Shown in pieces: positions 20,852 through 34,100 of a DNA stretch of 64,000 nucleotides; within the stretch, counting starts at the first letter, position 1; each line of letters begins with the position of its first letter. Source of the stretch: Psettodes erumei (Eukaryota; Chordata; Actinopteri; Pleuronectiformes; Psettodidae). The translations under genes and the position numbers were made by a program. The DNA lies in NCBI GenBank assembly GCA_016785225.1, contig JAFBJZ010000512.1, positions 7,539,001-7,603,000 on the forward strand, given 5' to 3'. The notes beneath the pieces were generated by a model, which searched no databases, was not told where the DNA came from, and worked only from the letters and a program-made list of their open reading frames with translations.

Positions 20852-23800
20852 AGCAACACTTCCCCCCTGCATTCGCAACGTTTGCTCCCAATGTTTTAAT
20901 TCCATTACTAAGAAGGGACCAGATAAGCAAACTGGTAGGTCAAGGACCACATACGCTGAAATCAATACTGTTACCTACTACACAGCAGTCCATTGCCTAA
21001 AATAACAGTAAGGATAGAGGCATTATTTAGTGGAGTGGAATTAATCTGTTTTCAACCCAAAATACACAATAAAAAAACAGCCAGAAAAACATAACATGTT
21101 TCTAGTTTGTGTACCTTCTCAAATTGGTTTGGACTTACTCGTGAGATAAACAATTTCCTCCCTATGAATATTCTTTGTTAATATTCATATTTTGTAATTA
21201 AAGTAACAACTTTAACTTTTTTCACCCTGCACAGCTTTGCACTGGGGGAGGTCTTCTTATTATCTTATTTTAATAATTTCCATCTGGCTAATGAGGGCTT
21301 ATTTTCACTCTGCCCAGAGGCACACTTGTTTGTATTGTTGTATTTCCTCACTTGGTTAAATGTTAATTGAGTTTTTCATATCATTTGTGCTGAGTTATTG
21401 TCTTACTCAAAGGATTTCTCCCAAATTAGCTTTAAGGGTCTCTGCAGGTGTTGCAATTCCAATCACAGTGCTAGGTTCTGTGTATAATCGTTTGTTGTTA
21501 AACCATGTTTCTTCCCTTAATGAGCCGTCTGCTGGGTTTGGAACAGTAAACAGGATTGACCTACTCACTGTCGCATCAGTGCTATGACTATACATTGTCC
21601 AAGCAAATGAGAATTTCCATCTCACAATGTAATCATTGTCACACAGGATCTCTGAAGCATCTGTGATTTTAAAAATGTATTCTGCTGTCTCTGCATCCAT
21701 GCATTCCCCCCATTAGATCTGCCTAACATAATCAATGGATTGGTCTTGTTGCACTGTAATTACTCCAGTTTATTTCACCAGTAGCCCTATTAGCATATGC
21801 TCATTGTACAGGGATGAGTGAGATGTGGGCTCCATAAAGCTACTGGAACTGACACAGTCAGAATAGTAACACAGAAGTTTGTTGACTCTCCATTCAATAT
21901 ATTAATAGCACTATACCTTAAAGCCCATACAGCAGAAAACTCTAGACATATTTTGTTGTCCGACCTTAATGGGTGAGGTTAAAGATGTGGGATCTGCAAA
22001 TTATTCTGAACATGTACAAAAGATCCTATTTTTACATGCAGTTATAAAATATTTCCATTTCATTTTTCCATGTATATTGATAGCTGAAATTGATTTGACA
22101 GGAAAAAAGGGTCACTGAATATGTGTTGATACGCAAATTTACAGTGGCTTGGGTCAAAGTGATTGGCAGTTTTATGACAATCATCATCATGCAAGTTCTT
22201 GCTTCAGGGGCAGCAGTCAATTTGTTAACAGAGTCATGGAAAAGTAAACATGTGAATTAGCAAATATTTATGAAGTGCATCGTAGAATTTATGTATGCCT
22301 TTGTTGACTTGGTTCACAGTCAGACCACTGAAGTTAGGGCTTCAAAGGGTGCAGTCATGCTTATATTATTAAGTCAGTTTTGTAGCTGTCACACACAGAG
22401 ATACATGAATGGGGAAGGATGGCTGAATCCTTTAATCCTTAAATCTTTTTCCTATCTTGGCCATTTTTTTCATCCTTGGCTTTGAAGAATGGGTTTTTAA
22501 TATTTACTGGATGTCATAATTAGCTTTTTGTTGGAAATAAGGATCCATATGAGATTATATTGTAGCAACATAAATATAATACTTAAGAAATCCATTTACT
22601 GCACTGTTAAACAGTGAATGGTAATGCAATGGAAGTATGTGTGACGAAATATAGAAACATGGCACTGAAGCGTAAAGAAGGTGTGAGGCTAAGCTCAACA
22701 GGAGCAGTGACAGGGACAGGAGTGTCGAGGGAAGAATTGCTCTGAGCATTGCCGAAGTCCTGCTCAGGGCCATGAGCATGTGACTGAGACAGCGAAGGTA
22801 CTGCAGTGGCAGCAGTTGGTAATTACCACTGTATCAGCAACATGTCTGTGGCATCCATTTCATTAGCTACGCATCCATTCCCAATATATGGCACAGTAAG
22901 AGCGATTATCCCCTCCCTCTCCCCTTTTCTTTTCCTCTCATGATATCATCAGTGATAAGAGTCGAGAAGGAAAAATACTACATAGTTAACAGCGTACAAA
23001 GTAGGGTTTTTTCCATGCATAGCTTGTATGTACATCAAAATGGAGTAGTTTATAACATACTGTATGTACCTATGCCACACACATTGCAAGTACTACAGTA
23101 TGTGTGCTTACAATGTATATCAAGGAATGGCATAAATTAATGATGTTTTCTAGTCGGCCACATCGCTCAGTGCCATTAATGTTTGTAATATAAAGCCTCC
23201 TGGTTGTGTTGCAGTGTTGAATAGGTTAAAAACCTTTGTAGCTTAATTATTAATGGTGCCCTGCCCTGCTCTCGCTCTCTCTCTCTCCCTCTCTCTCTCT
23301 TTCGCACTCTCCTGTGCACGGTCCTCACCAATGAGTCAAGCAACCCCCTTTACTTTTTACAGTAAGACATGGTGGAAAGTTTTATTCGAATAACAAGACC
23401 TCCCCAAGGACCTTTCTCTGGGGTAAGGAGTGCAGCTATGTGAAATTTAAGTGGGTTGGATAGCAAAAGCCCACGAGCAACAGAAAAGGAAGTAGCGTAA
23501 ACTACTAAAGCATGAATAAAAACATAGATGTAAATGCGGATGTGCATGCATATGCACATGCTTACCCATGCACATTTACAATCACAAGCACACACAAAAT
23601 GTTCATAATTCAGAGGTGGGCACAGGAGGGGGGGACTGATCAGGGTATTCTTTGGCTTCAAAGCCACATGGCAAAAAGATGTGAGGTCATTACTCACACT
23701 TGACTCAGTTTGAATAGAAAAACACTTTAAATTTGCAGTAGGCTGCTAAGGCACGCTGAACATTTCCGCAGAGGCCAATAAACCAATCCACTGAATTTTT

Positions 23801-24730
23801 GTTTTGATTTTTTTTTCTTGGTCCTCAGTTCTTATTAGACAGAGGAAATCCTTAGTATTTATCCTGTATCAGGGGACCTTCAACTCAGCATGCTGTGAAT
23901 GTAATGTCAACCCTGTACATCATCATAAACAGGAATTTGTGTTTGTCACAGCATGGATCCTTAGGTGGTAACCTTTGGATCCAGTGACTTTAAAGACCTT
24001 AGGTTACACATGTAGAGGGAAGGCATAAAATGAAATGTTCTGTCCCTGAGTACAGCAGTTGGTATTTAGATGTGCAATCATCACATACCCTTCAAAATTG
24101 GCTACTGATTTCAGTTCCAACTTGACAAATTGAGTGCAAATTAAGCCCCCTGAAATTAAACAAACATACCAAAACAGAGACGACAATTCTCCCAATGAGA
24201 TGAAAATGTCAATCAAGATAACTGAGAGCTCCCTCTGTATGTTAGCAGCAAGGAGCTGTAAGTGTATACAGTAGTCTATGATATCTGCTAAACTACATGC
24301 AAGACGGTCAGAATTTGAGTTTGTGGGAGGAGGGCTGGGGTGAAAAAATCATTTTTCTCTACCTGGCATAAATCATCCTCATCCAATTATGATTAAGTCT
24401 GTTGCCTCGATTACGTGGTTTCACCATGGGGCAGGGAAAAGATCATTCTTGGAGGCATCTGCTGCAGTGAATAAGAGTGAGATTTCATTTGCGTTTCAAC
24501 GGGGCATGTCCTTTTAATTAATGGGGCTCAGCTGAGTTGGAGATGGTGCAGGTTTTTAAAGTGCTAAATGGTTTGTCACATTTTCTCTTCCTTGCCCCCC
24601 CACCCTCTCACCAGCATCACACACACATTTACCTCTCTCTCAGCACTGTCAGACTCACTCTCAGTGGTATCTGTGATTAATTTTGCCTCTGCTGAGAAGT
24701 TGGTCTGGTATGGTATGAAGAATGTGCGTT

Positions 24731-24750
24731 TGTGTGTGTGTGTGTGTGTG
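24731..24750. repeat. (TG)10 microsatellite
   Basis: Ten TG units lie inside a short GT-rich stretch. Confidence 0.95.
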
Positions 24751-25689
24751 GATGGAAGGAGGTACAAAGCAGTGATGAGTTAATAGATTGATGCTTTATG
24801 TCATCTGGAGTCTGGTAATGACAGTGTTTTAAACAGGTCCAGTTACGTGGAGTTGTATTGTTCAGGGAGGATTGGGAAACACAGCACGACAGGAATTAGC
24901 ATCCACACTCACCTGGCATCTGGTGAATTTGTCCTGGAGGAAGGACAGGGCAGACCCTTATGTAGGGCAGTGTCAGATGGAGGTAAGAGAAATGGAAGTG
25001 CGACAAGAAGGTTGAAGGTTGGAGGATTTGGTCATGAAAAGTAAATGAGAAACAGTTGCTATTCACAGCTGTGACAGTCTAGGAAGTCTGTATTATTGAA
25101 AGGTTGTTATATATCTGAACCAGTGTAACATTAAATGTAGGCTACTGTCAGAATAGCACACAAAAGCTATTTGATGACAGGAGATGATTTAGAAGTATAT
25201 ATATTCCTCCCATTTTCCTCAACATACATTCCTTAACGATGTACGTGTTTTACAGCATGGGAAATGAATCTGCCCGTGTTGCAGTAGGCTACTAGCAGGT
25301 TGAATAAGTATGAACTGAATAACTATGAAGACAGGCTGTGTACCTTTTTCATTCTTCGATTACAATACAACGTTGAAGAAATAGGAATGACAAATAGTCG
25401 AATGTTTAAGGAAATTTGCTTTTCTAGTGAAAAGAGAATCAATGCTACTCTAATATCAGTCTAATATATATGAAGTTACACCCAGCCCAGTTTGCGTAAA
25501 TTAGCATAAAGACTGGGGGTTTAGCAGCACCTCCAAAGTTCACCAATAAATGTGTTATATCTATCTCTATCATGTCAATTTGTTGTTTCATGGGCTGTTG
25601 CGTATGGCTGTGTTTCTTGGCTAGGAACACTGACTTCCTGGAGTACTCTAGGAAATGACCACAGTTTTAGCAAAATGTGACCCACTGTG

Positions 25690-25899
25690 TTAATTGGTGA
25701 GCTTTAAAGGTACTGCTTGGGTTTGTTTCCTTCATACATAGCCAGGCTAGCTGTTCCACCCTTTTCTTGACTTTATGCTAAGCTAAGCTGCTCGGCTGCC
25801 AGCTGTAGCTTCTATGCACATGTGGGAGTGATATCAGTCTTCTTATTGGCCAGGATATGAATGTGCCTATTTCCTAAAATGTACAACTGCTCCTTTAAA
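25690..25899 (+). mobile_element. Diverged interspersed fish repeat containing the ctaagctaagct core
   Basis: Recognisable landmarks occur in order: gtgagctttaaaggtac, agccaggctagctgttcc, tttatgctaagctaagctg, gctgtagcttc, gtgatatcagtcttct and finally actgctcctttaaa. This layout matches a very common short non-coding repeat I recall from perciform and other percomorph genomes. The copy is diverged and has no coding capacity. The family name and exact ends need a repeat-library comparison. Confidence 0.65.
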
Positions 25900-27428
25900 A
25901 TACCATAAGTACTGACCTTGCTGTTGACCTTGAATGCTGCATTATGCTATGAGGGCTTCACACGGATACTATATCTACTCCTCTGAAATTGACTAATAAA
26001 TGGTAAATTGTTGATGCTCCATCGAGACTTGTTTGGACATAACAACAAAGGGCAGAGAATCAGAGGGACAATTCTGGCAGCACTGCAGATAGTTTACCCT
26101 CAGTAGCCCTCGATAACATCCCAAACCTCCCTCCCTCCCTTCCACAGCATGCACCGTCACCCCCCTCACCCCTTCCCACCTCCTTCCCCTCTAAGCCACT
26201 GGTCCCTGGGGCTACCATTTGTGAATTCATCTCTCCCCTCACAGCCCTGCTCAGCTGTCACATCGCATCTCGCACACGCAGACAGTCAACGATAACAGTG
26301 TTAGGGCTTTTTATATTCCATACACCCAGTTTCCACCTCCCGCTATACCGACATGCAATGTTACCCACAGTCTCTCTCTGTTACCCCAGCAGAGACTGCC
26401 TGTTCACCCACCACCACCGCTGTGATTGGGTGGCAAGAATTTAGCCCTCTCCTGCTGTCTCTTTCTGTTGTGGCTTCCTTTAGTTCCCACCTCAAAATGT
26501 CTGTTTTTTTTCTTTTTAAAAAAAAATGGGATTGTAGGAACAATGGCCTGAAAATCTACATGAAAAAAAACAATTACAAGGCATAATGAATGGATTCTGA
26601 AAATATCAAATCCAGGAGGTTTAATTTAACCAAAAAGCTAAAAAGAAAAACACCAAATACTTTGTCTTATAGGTAGTGATGATAAGTGGATGTGAAAGAT
26701 GCAAGTTGCACACATTTCATTGACTTAAAAGTTGTATAACGATACGTTGAAAGGTGCAATGCAAAGTTTATGCCTCTTGTAAAATCATAATTTTTATATT
26801 GATTAAGGATATTTAGAAATTGCTAAATACTAAATGCTAATGATTATACTTGGATAACAATATGGTACAATTATGTTAAGTTTTCACTTACCTATTATTT
26901 TCGGCTATTTAACGCGGGGGGGTTGTCGACTTTTGACTCACATCTCCATGCTTAAAACCAGGGCACACTTACAGATGTCATGAATTCCGGTTTAATGCCA
27001 AATGAGTTCTCTGAAGAGACTGTGCCCCACAACATCCCTATCATTAACAAACATGGTTGATATCTGATACTGACTTGCAGCTTGTGTGACTCTGGACAAT
27101 CGGCAGTGTATGTTCACTACTATGTGAAATCGAAGCAATGCCTGCTGCATGACTGTGGACATTTATCTCAGGCTATTTTTAATTCAGCAAGTAACACTGG
27201 TGAAATAGGACCATATGTTATCCTGATAATAGTGGTGCTTGACGAGAAAACATTATCTTTCAATAAACTCACTGTTCCAACAAAGGGACATGTAATAACA
27301 ATAATGCAATAATGATATTGTATTTGTCTAATTCATAGTCTCATTTCTGTATCATAGCACATCAGTAGTTTTGTCTGTATACGTTTCTATGTACAAAATG
27401 TGTTTGTGTGTGTATACTGTATGCGACG
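25900..27428. other. Intergenic, no gene seen
   Basis: This 1.5 kb precedes the odf3-like sequence on its 3' side. A pyrimidine-rich patch lies at 26128-26195, then AT-rich sequence. No poly-A tail signature in odf3 orientation (a long T-run on the plus strand) directly abuts 27429. Confidence 0.6.
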
Positions 27429-28194
27429 TTACTCGAAATCATCCACAGTCAAGGGGCAGATGTATTCTGAGTGGCACACCCCAAAGGAGAAGCTGGGAGT
27501 CTTTGCTCTGGTGAGGATCACCCACTCAGGATAGTGCACACCAGGTCCCGGTTTCGTTGTGGGGTTACAGGTGGCCGCACAGCGGCCGTCATGCTGTAGC
27601 ATAGCGCTGTCTTCCTTTGAACCCTGGGGCCCACGCCTTTGTAGGCTGCGGGGCCCGGCATCCTCTTCAGGTCCTCATAGAATGTTCCCGTCTTGTTGCG
27701 GCCAGAGAATGAGTAGGACAGCGCTGAAGGCTTGGCCACGGTTTTGTGGCCGTGCATGGGGTGCAGAGTGTATGAGGCCGGACCTGGCATGTTGTTGCCG
27801 GCGTCCTCGACCCTCCTGGAAAAAGAATAAGCTGGAGAAGCCTGGAAGGTCATCTTTCCCGAATGCTCTGGGGAGTACTGGCCTGGTCCGGGGGCCTGGA
27901 ACAGTTCTGGTGCCCTCGGACAGCTGCTCAGTGAAAATGCTGGAGTGCCGTCTGGGCCCGCTCTGGTGATGTAGGGGGGGACAAGGTATCTCGGATGGGG
28001 GGGTCATTATAACTCTCCTCGTGACGTTTCCCAAAGCTGTACTCTGCTGCTTTGTATCTAGTAGGGTCATGATTAGAGATACCCAGGAGTCTGGGCAGCG
28101 TGTACTTGGGTCCTGGGCTACCACAGAGGGCGGCTATGGGCCCTCTTGGCTTTTTGGGCCTCCAGGTTCCAACCCAAGGTTCGGTGCCGGCCAT
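27429..28194 (-). pseudogene. Intronless odf3/cimap1-like gene with two frameshifts
   Basis: ODF3/CIMAP1 proteins are sperm-tail and ciliary proteins built from SHIPPO/STPGR (PGPxxY) repeats (family knowledge). The minus-strand sequence starts MAGTEPWVGTWRPKKPRGPI, close to the start of human ODF3. It then carries the repeats SPGPKYTLP, PRYLVPPY, APGPGQYSPE, MPGPASYTL, MPGPAAYKG and KPGPGVHYPE, and ends LTVDDFE before TAA at 27431-27429. The 766 bp show no introns. Two frame changes interrupt it: one in a C7 run at about 28003-28009, at a PGPxxY repeat, and one near a C4 run at about 27562-27565. Each is repaired by one extra base, giving 768 nt or 255 aa, essentially the human length of 254. 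There are no other stops. It is GC-rich compared with its flanks. It could be a young pseudogene or retrocopy, or an intact gene with two homopolymer errors. The exact paralogue is not assigned. Confidence 0.85.
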
Positions 28195-31100
28195 TTCCTC
28201 GCAAAAATCTGGATCCTGCTGCTGCGAATGTCTGCGACGGATGCTATGCTCACAAATCAGTGAGTGCACTGAGTCCAAGCAGCCTGTTGAGTGGCTTTCA
28301 ACTTCTCTGTGATGGCTCTTTGATAGGCATGCCTCACGTGTGTGTGCGCGCATTATTACCTTTCAAGTGTTCAAACAACAGTAACGACAGATTGTCAGTG
28401 ACATTTGGTGGACACTTGGTGGCTAATTGTAAAGTATGTATAAAGTTTTATAAAATGGGATGGGGGGGCTCTCCATTTAAGAAGAATCAGGCATCCTGAG
28501 GCACAGGTTGGGTCTGAACCGGGGCCGAGCTCGGCCAGCTTGCTCAACAAATGCGAGAAATGCAGCCTATGCAAAAAACATAGTACACAGATATTTTATA
28601 TATAAAAGTGAGAGAGTATCAAAAAAGTCAAATTATAAACCTTAGAGACTTTAATGAATGGTAGAACACAGAACAATGGGACTTGCTTGTGGAAAAAAAT
28701 GTTTTGTCAGAGCTGGACAAATGCATTGTAGAGAGTGCAGTGTAGAGACAGGTGGCTAGTGGGATATGCCAAAGTGGAAGGAGAGAGATAGTGAGAGTTT
28801 GACAGAACAAAGATAAAGAGAAGAAAGGAAGATGGTACAAAACAAGAGACATCTGTTTGCTGTACTACAGAACAGCACAAAAGACAGTAAGACAACAACT
28901 TGGGTCTTACTGTCATAATGTTGGTAATACATCAAATCAGGGATAATGCTGTTGTAGTCTCCAGCTCAAATGTAAAAGCTAGCTCTGTAACTGACCTTTC
29001 AAGGGAAATGTCATCACATGCAGTGGCAAAAATGGAACCATGGCCAAAAATATACACATACCACAATGCAAACCTCCAAATGTGAACTCTTTCACAAGAG
29101 AATTGAAAGTTGTGCTCGGGATGTCAATTGCGGTATTTTCAACAAAAAATGTTACAACTGTAAAAAAGAAAATCTAACTGTCAAGGTGGAAAAGAAAGGT
29201 ACTCCTTGACTCCAAATGAAGAATTCTTTTGGCAGTAAATCCCCAATTAGAGTACTATGGAAGTAAGATTGCAGGGCAGAAGCATGGAGAGGCTTCAAAC
29301 TCACACTGCAGGATTGAGTCTGTCAAATCGATAGCACCTCCATGTGCATCTCTGCCAAAACAACTTGTGAGACAATGACTACATGAAAGGTCAATTGCAG
29401 ACAGCACTGGAAACTTTTCCGCAAGGAAGTAGTTTAACTACGAGCTCACTGAACTTGATCCACAATAGTGGGGCAACAACTACAAATTATTTTGGACATT
29501 TTTTTGGCCAAACACTTCACCTTCAAACCCAAAGACTGATCTTACCAACTGGCCATTAACCAAATTTGAAGTCCGCATTGTTGTCACCAGGTATATAAAT
29601 GGTTCAAGGTGGTTGTGGGGGGAAAAAAACAAGTTTAGTCGTAGCTAAATTATTGCTATGTTAAAGTACTGCTGTGAAAATTGGAAATATTATAGAAAGG
29701 CAAGTACACCCCAACCCGAAGGATCCTTAGAAATTAAGACTTGCTAGACAATATAAGAATTTACGAGTGTGTGTGACTCCAGTTAAGAGGCCAGGCCAAA
29801 AATCTTCTGTCATCACTAATATGAATTGTATGAACATGATGGATGACAGCCAAATTAACATGACAACCAGAATAACAGTTTTGACACAAGCCTGGAATAC
29901 ACTCTTTATAACTGTGGTAGGGTCTGTTGGTTTGGATGAGTGCATTATTTCAGAGATAAAGTCATGCAAAGCAGTGTTTGAAAAGTTGTCGTTGTGAATA
30001 ACTGCCAGGACGTGGTGAACCACTGAACCGTCGCCTGTGTTGTGTCCTCTCGTGCTGATAATAATTTTTGCTGACAGTCCCTTCCCAAAGCCCCTTTATC
30101 ACCCATTCTCCTGGACATATTTTTGTAGCACCGTCAAAGGTCGGGTCTCTCTCCTTCAATCACAGGGGTGCACCCTTCCAGATGCAGGCACACAAGTTTT
30201 CAGGTGTCACGAAAAGTATGTTGCTTCAATCAGCTGCCCCATTCAGAGCGACGGAAAGGAAAAGTTGAGCATGAGAGAAAAAAGGAAAATAACACAGCGT
30301 CACTCGACTTGAGTGAGTGACTGACTCAACTTGTTATTGAACTGTGCAAAGCTGACAAATAAAAAAAGGAGATGAAAACACAGCATGTCAGTTCTTCAAT
30401 TTCACGCAAGACTGCCTTGCATCATTGCAGTGTATCCCTATAATAAAGAGCCTTTGCATTCTGAATAGTGATTACCTCTCCTCCATCAACGTGCCACCCA
30501 GCTGCTCATCTAGCTACTCCAAAGGATTCCTCCCACACAGCGGCGCCTCACACCAGATCTCAATCCAGTCTGTCCAATGAGGACAGCTTGGTGTTTGTTT
30601 GCCTATGTATGCTGTTAATGCGCTAAAGCGTCTGTTAACCATGAACGTGGATTTGTGTACTGGTCACTTATGACATATTAAAGAGGGAGCCACAGAAGCA
30701 GGTGTATTTCTGTTTCACCTTTGCCTCTGTGCTTTCCGAATCGACTGGGACAGCTGTCACACGAACAGCCCTCTGGGGTTCTGTGTGAGGAAAAGAGAAG
30801 AAGGAGAAACAAAATGGTGCAAGAGGAATCAGGCCGACAAGGACACCTGTCAAACTAGCAGACAGACTGCCCAACATGGTTACACAACTGTGAACGTGAT
30901 CGATATTGGGCTGACGACGCACATGGACACATGCGACCAAGCACAAGCATGATAATACCCCAAGCCGCAACCACCTCTACTCCCTGATTACCCTAACTCA
31001 CTTATTTATGTGTCCACTTATGCCAGCAAGAAAAATGTCCTGCATCAGCATTGGGCTGCTGAGCCGTGTTTGCCATTAAGCTTTTGATTGCATTATGGGA

Positions 31101-34100
31101 CATAAGCATGATTGATGCAAGTGGGGAAAACGGTGATGCGGCAGAGAAAGGATGGTGCACCTCTGCCGATAAATCAATCTATTTGCAGAATGATTGTTTT
31201 GATCATTGCATACATGGCTTATTCAAGTTGATAAATTGTTGATAATTGTCAAAAATCTACAGTGAAATCTTTAGCCCTTTAGTGTGCCATAGCAGGCCTG
31301 CATGTTTACAGAGACAAAATGTTACTAAGAAGCATGATGCTGGCTATTAGCTCCTGAATATGAGCTACCTGGAATAGTTGTGCTTGTGAGGGGCATTTTA
31401 AGGAATGCGGCAAACAATCATCTCCTGTTTCATTGCACAAGGTTGCCTTATGCTTCAGTGGCTTAATTAATGCTAATCTACCCAGGTGCAAACCATGAGC
31501 GAAAATTTGTTTATCATTATAATTACTTGCCAGATTATATAAAAAACTGTCATTCAGGATAGGGTTATTTTGAGGGTTTTTAAGGTGATGGCAAAAATAA
31601 ATTTAATTTAGGGCAGCAACACAGACTGGATATCAAAGATGAACTATTTCAAACATGATGCAATGGTGCCTCAGGACAGCATTGCACTATAAGAAATAAT
31701 CCACCGTAATAATGCCTCCCAATAATCCCCTTGTAAAATCATTAATTCATAGCCTGATCAACTGAGTAAGAAGTAATTCACTATTATAATATGGCATTTG
31801 CCCTTTATATTAGGCCTGGATGCTGAGTCAGAGCATTATTCGACAATGTTACAGCCTGAGCCTGCTCCTTGGGGCAGGGTCTGCTGATGATGAACATGAC
31901 TGATGACTTGGTTGCACTGTTCTTCCCATTTGCATTTCTGTTTCTTAGACCCAACATAGGGATTACTTCCATATCACTTTTGATTAAATCACATCTGATT
32001 TAATCACCTGATGCTCCTTTGTTCTTTCTTTCTCATGATAGCTGTGTCAGATTCGTTCATCGTTGTCATTTAATTCACTCCAGAGTTCCAGCTCTCTGAT
32101 GCAGATCCTGATTTTGTTCCTCCAGCCAAACATTAGGCACATTTTCACAGTATTTAGCAGGAATTGCTTACATCTGCAGTCAAATTCACAGTAGCATACT
32201 CCATTTTACTTCTCCAAGACTCACCCCCCTTTCCTTGTCTTTCGTTCTCATTGTGCAGTTGGAGGGAAATGACAAGCCGATGTTCTGGGAGTAAACCAGA
32301 CACGCTCTAGTGGATGGACTTTGGTGTAATGAGTGACAAGTGCATGCTAGTCAGTCCTAGCAAATCAACAGTGAAAACAATGGGAGTTGATCCACAGGCC
32401 TTATGGAAAGCACTGGTCCTGTAAGTACCCATTTAATGGGCCAGACACATTTTTCATGTGTAATTCTACACATTTGTGTCACCACTGCCACCTGACTATG
32501 CAAGACTCTGAGAAAAAAAGATGGACCTTTAAAATAGCAGAATATACCAGTGCCAAGGCTCAAGGGAACTAGTGTGCCCATTAATAATTCATGATGAGAC
32601 AATCAGAGAAAGACAGGTTGTCAGTTACCAGATTTTTTTTCCCCCCATTGTGAAAAAAGCAGGATACTCATTGCTGCAGGGGAGGACAACTCCGCACTTC
32701 TATTTTCACTTCTAATCTATTCTCAACATCCTCAATTTTTGTCCTGAACCATCTGACCAAACCATTCTTCAGTTCCCTTAGGCAGAGCTGGTGGCAGACA
32801 GAGGTCATTAGTAACCGTCTGGACATTCTCTCCAAACAGCATCCACTATGGGAAAACCACCCAATATTAGGCCATGCACCCATCATATTGTATTTTCTGC
32901 TAGCTGATGATGGCTGGCACCTCTGCTGACAAGTGTAGACTCTGCACGCCCTAAGTCCCAGTCCTGAAAAGATCCTGAGAAATCCTGGACACCTTGTTTC
33001 CAACACCCCTTAAGTCATCCCTCAGAGGCTGTCTGTGGAATGGGTGGAGAGAGGCAGGCATCCAATGTAGGGAGGGGATGGCCAGCAAAAGGCTCTTAGC
33101 AGCTCCCTGTCTGTGCACTTTGATGCACATGAGACTGTCAAGAAGTGAATAATCGGGAGCTTTGTGAGAGATAATCAGTCAAACAGAATCTGGAAGGTCA
33201 CGGTACTGTCCCCTCTTCTTCTATATATGTGATCAGATCATCTTTTTGGAAATCAGATGGTTACATTTGGCCTCTGTAGGGTATACGACAGGGGCCCCTC
33301 ATTTGACACACATGCAGAATCCAATTAATTTTTCTGCTCTGTTCTCTTGAACCCCAAAATGGCTCTTGTCGATTACTGAGACCGTTTGATGCCAGGTGGC
33401 AAGGCCTATAAAGTACCATTTAATAAATGCTGATCTATAATGGCACTGGTTCACAAGTACATTCAACCTGTGAGTAATGTTGTCATTTTCTCACTTGTGT
33501 GGGTGCTAAAAGGCAACAGTCCCCATTTGCCTTAAATGAGTGGTGCTGATGGGTAGTACGGTAGTTGGGAGTGTGGTCTGTGACTGGCTTTTGCTTTAGC
33601 TTAATTGAAGGGGGAAACCACTGATCTTCTGCTTACCCCTGCTGATGCCTTTCGCTAAATGTAAAGGGGCAGGAATCCTATCAGAGAGAGGCATGTAGCG
33701 TAACAGTGTGCGATCTGTGTGCCCACAAGCCCAACTTGAGTGTCTGCTCCAATTATGTTGCTCACTACAACTCGCTATGTGGAGTGCGCTGCCCTTCTTG
33801 GGTTTTCGCTTGTTTGGCGCCATAAGGTGACTGGCTCATTTACAGCCCTCATTCAGAGAAAGGTGTCTGGATGTAAACACAATTGCCTCAGGGAACAGGC
33901 GGTAGAAAGGCCAAATAAGGAAGAAAGCAATAATGAATGGAACAGACAGGTTTTTGCGTCAAACCCTTTCCAAATCCGTGAGTTAGCATGATTATTTCCT
34001 CACGCATGATTTGGGAATTAGGGAAATGTTCTGTGCACCTGGGCAGGTAGTCAAAACTGGAACAGCCATGTGATTCTAGCTCCTTCTTTTGGCACTTATC

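Larger units (their letters stand above)
17411..25689. other. Intergenic, no gene seen
   Basis: About 8.3 kb is without a supported gene. It contains a long AT microsatellite, an 8-bp-arm inverted repeat at 20835-20851, and a short CT-rich block near 23270-23301. A TTAATTATTAAT site lies at 23243-23254 and a TG run at 24731-24750. The pair of overlapping frames at 21360-21700 (75 aa plus, 97 aa minus) is the longest open stretch but matches nothing I know. Confidence 0.65.

Noticed and set aside
21360..21700. Overlapping frames of 75 and 97 codons; considered as a decayed transposon or pseudogene
   Set aside because: Neither translation shows a motif, catalytic residues or repeat ends I can name, and no flanking splice sites or terminal repeats were found.
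27559..28499. Plus-strand frames across the odf3-like sequence
   Set aside because: They are shadows of the GC-rich odf3-like coding strand; the protein similarity is on the minus strand only.
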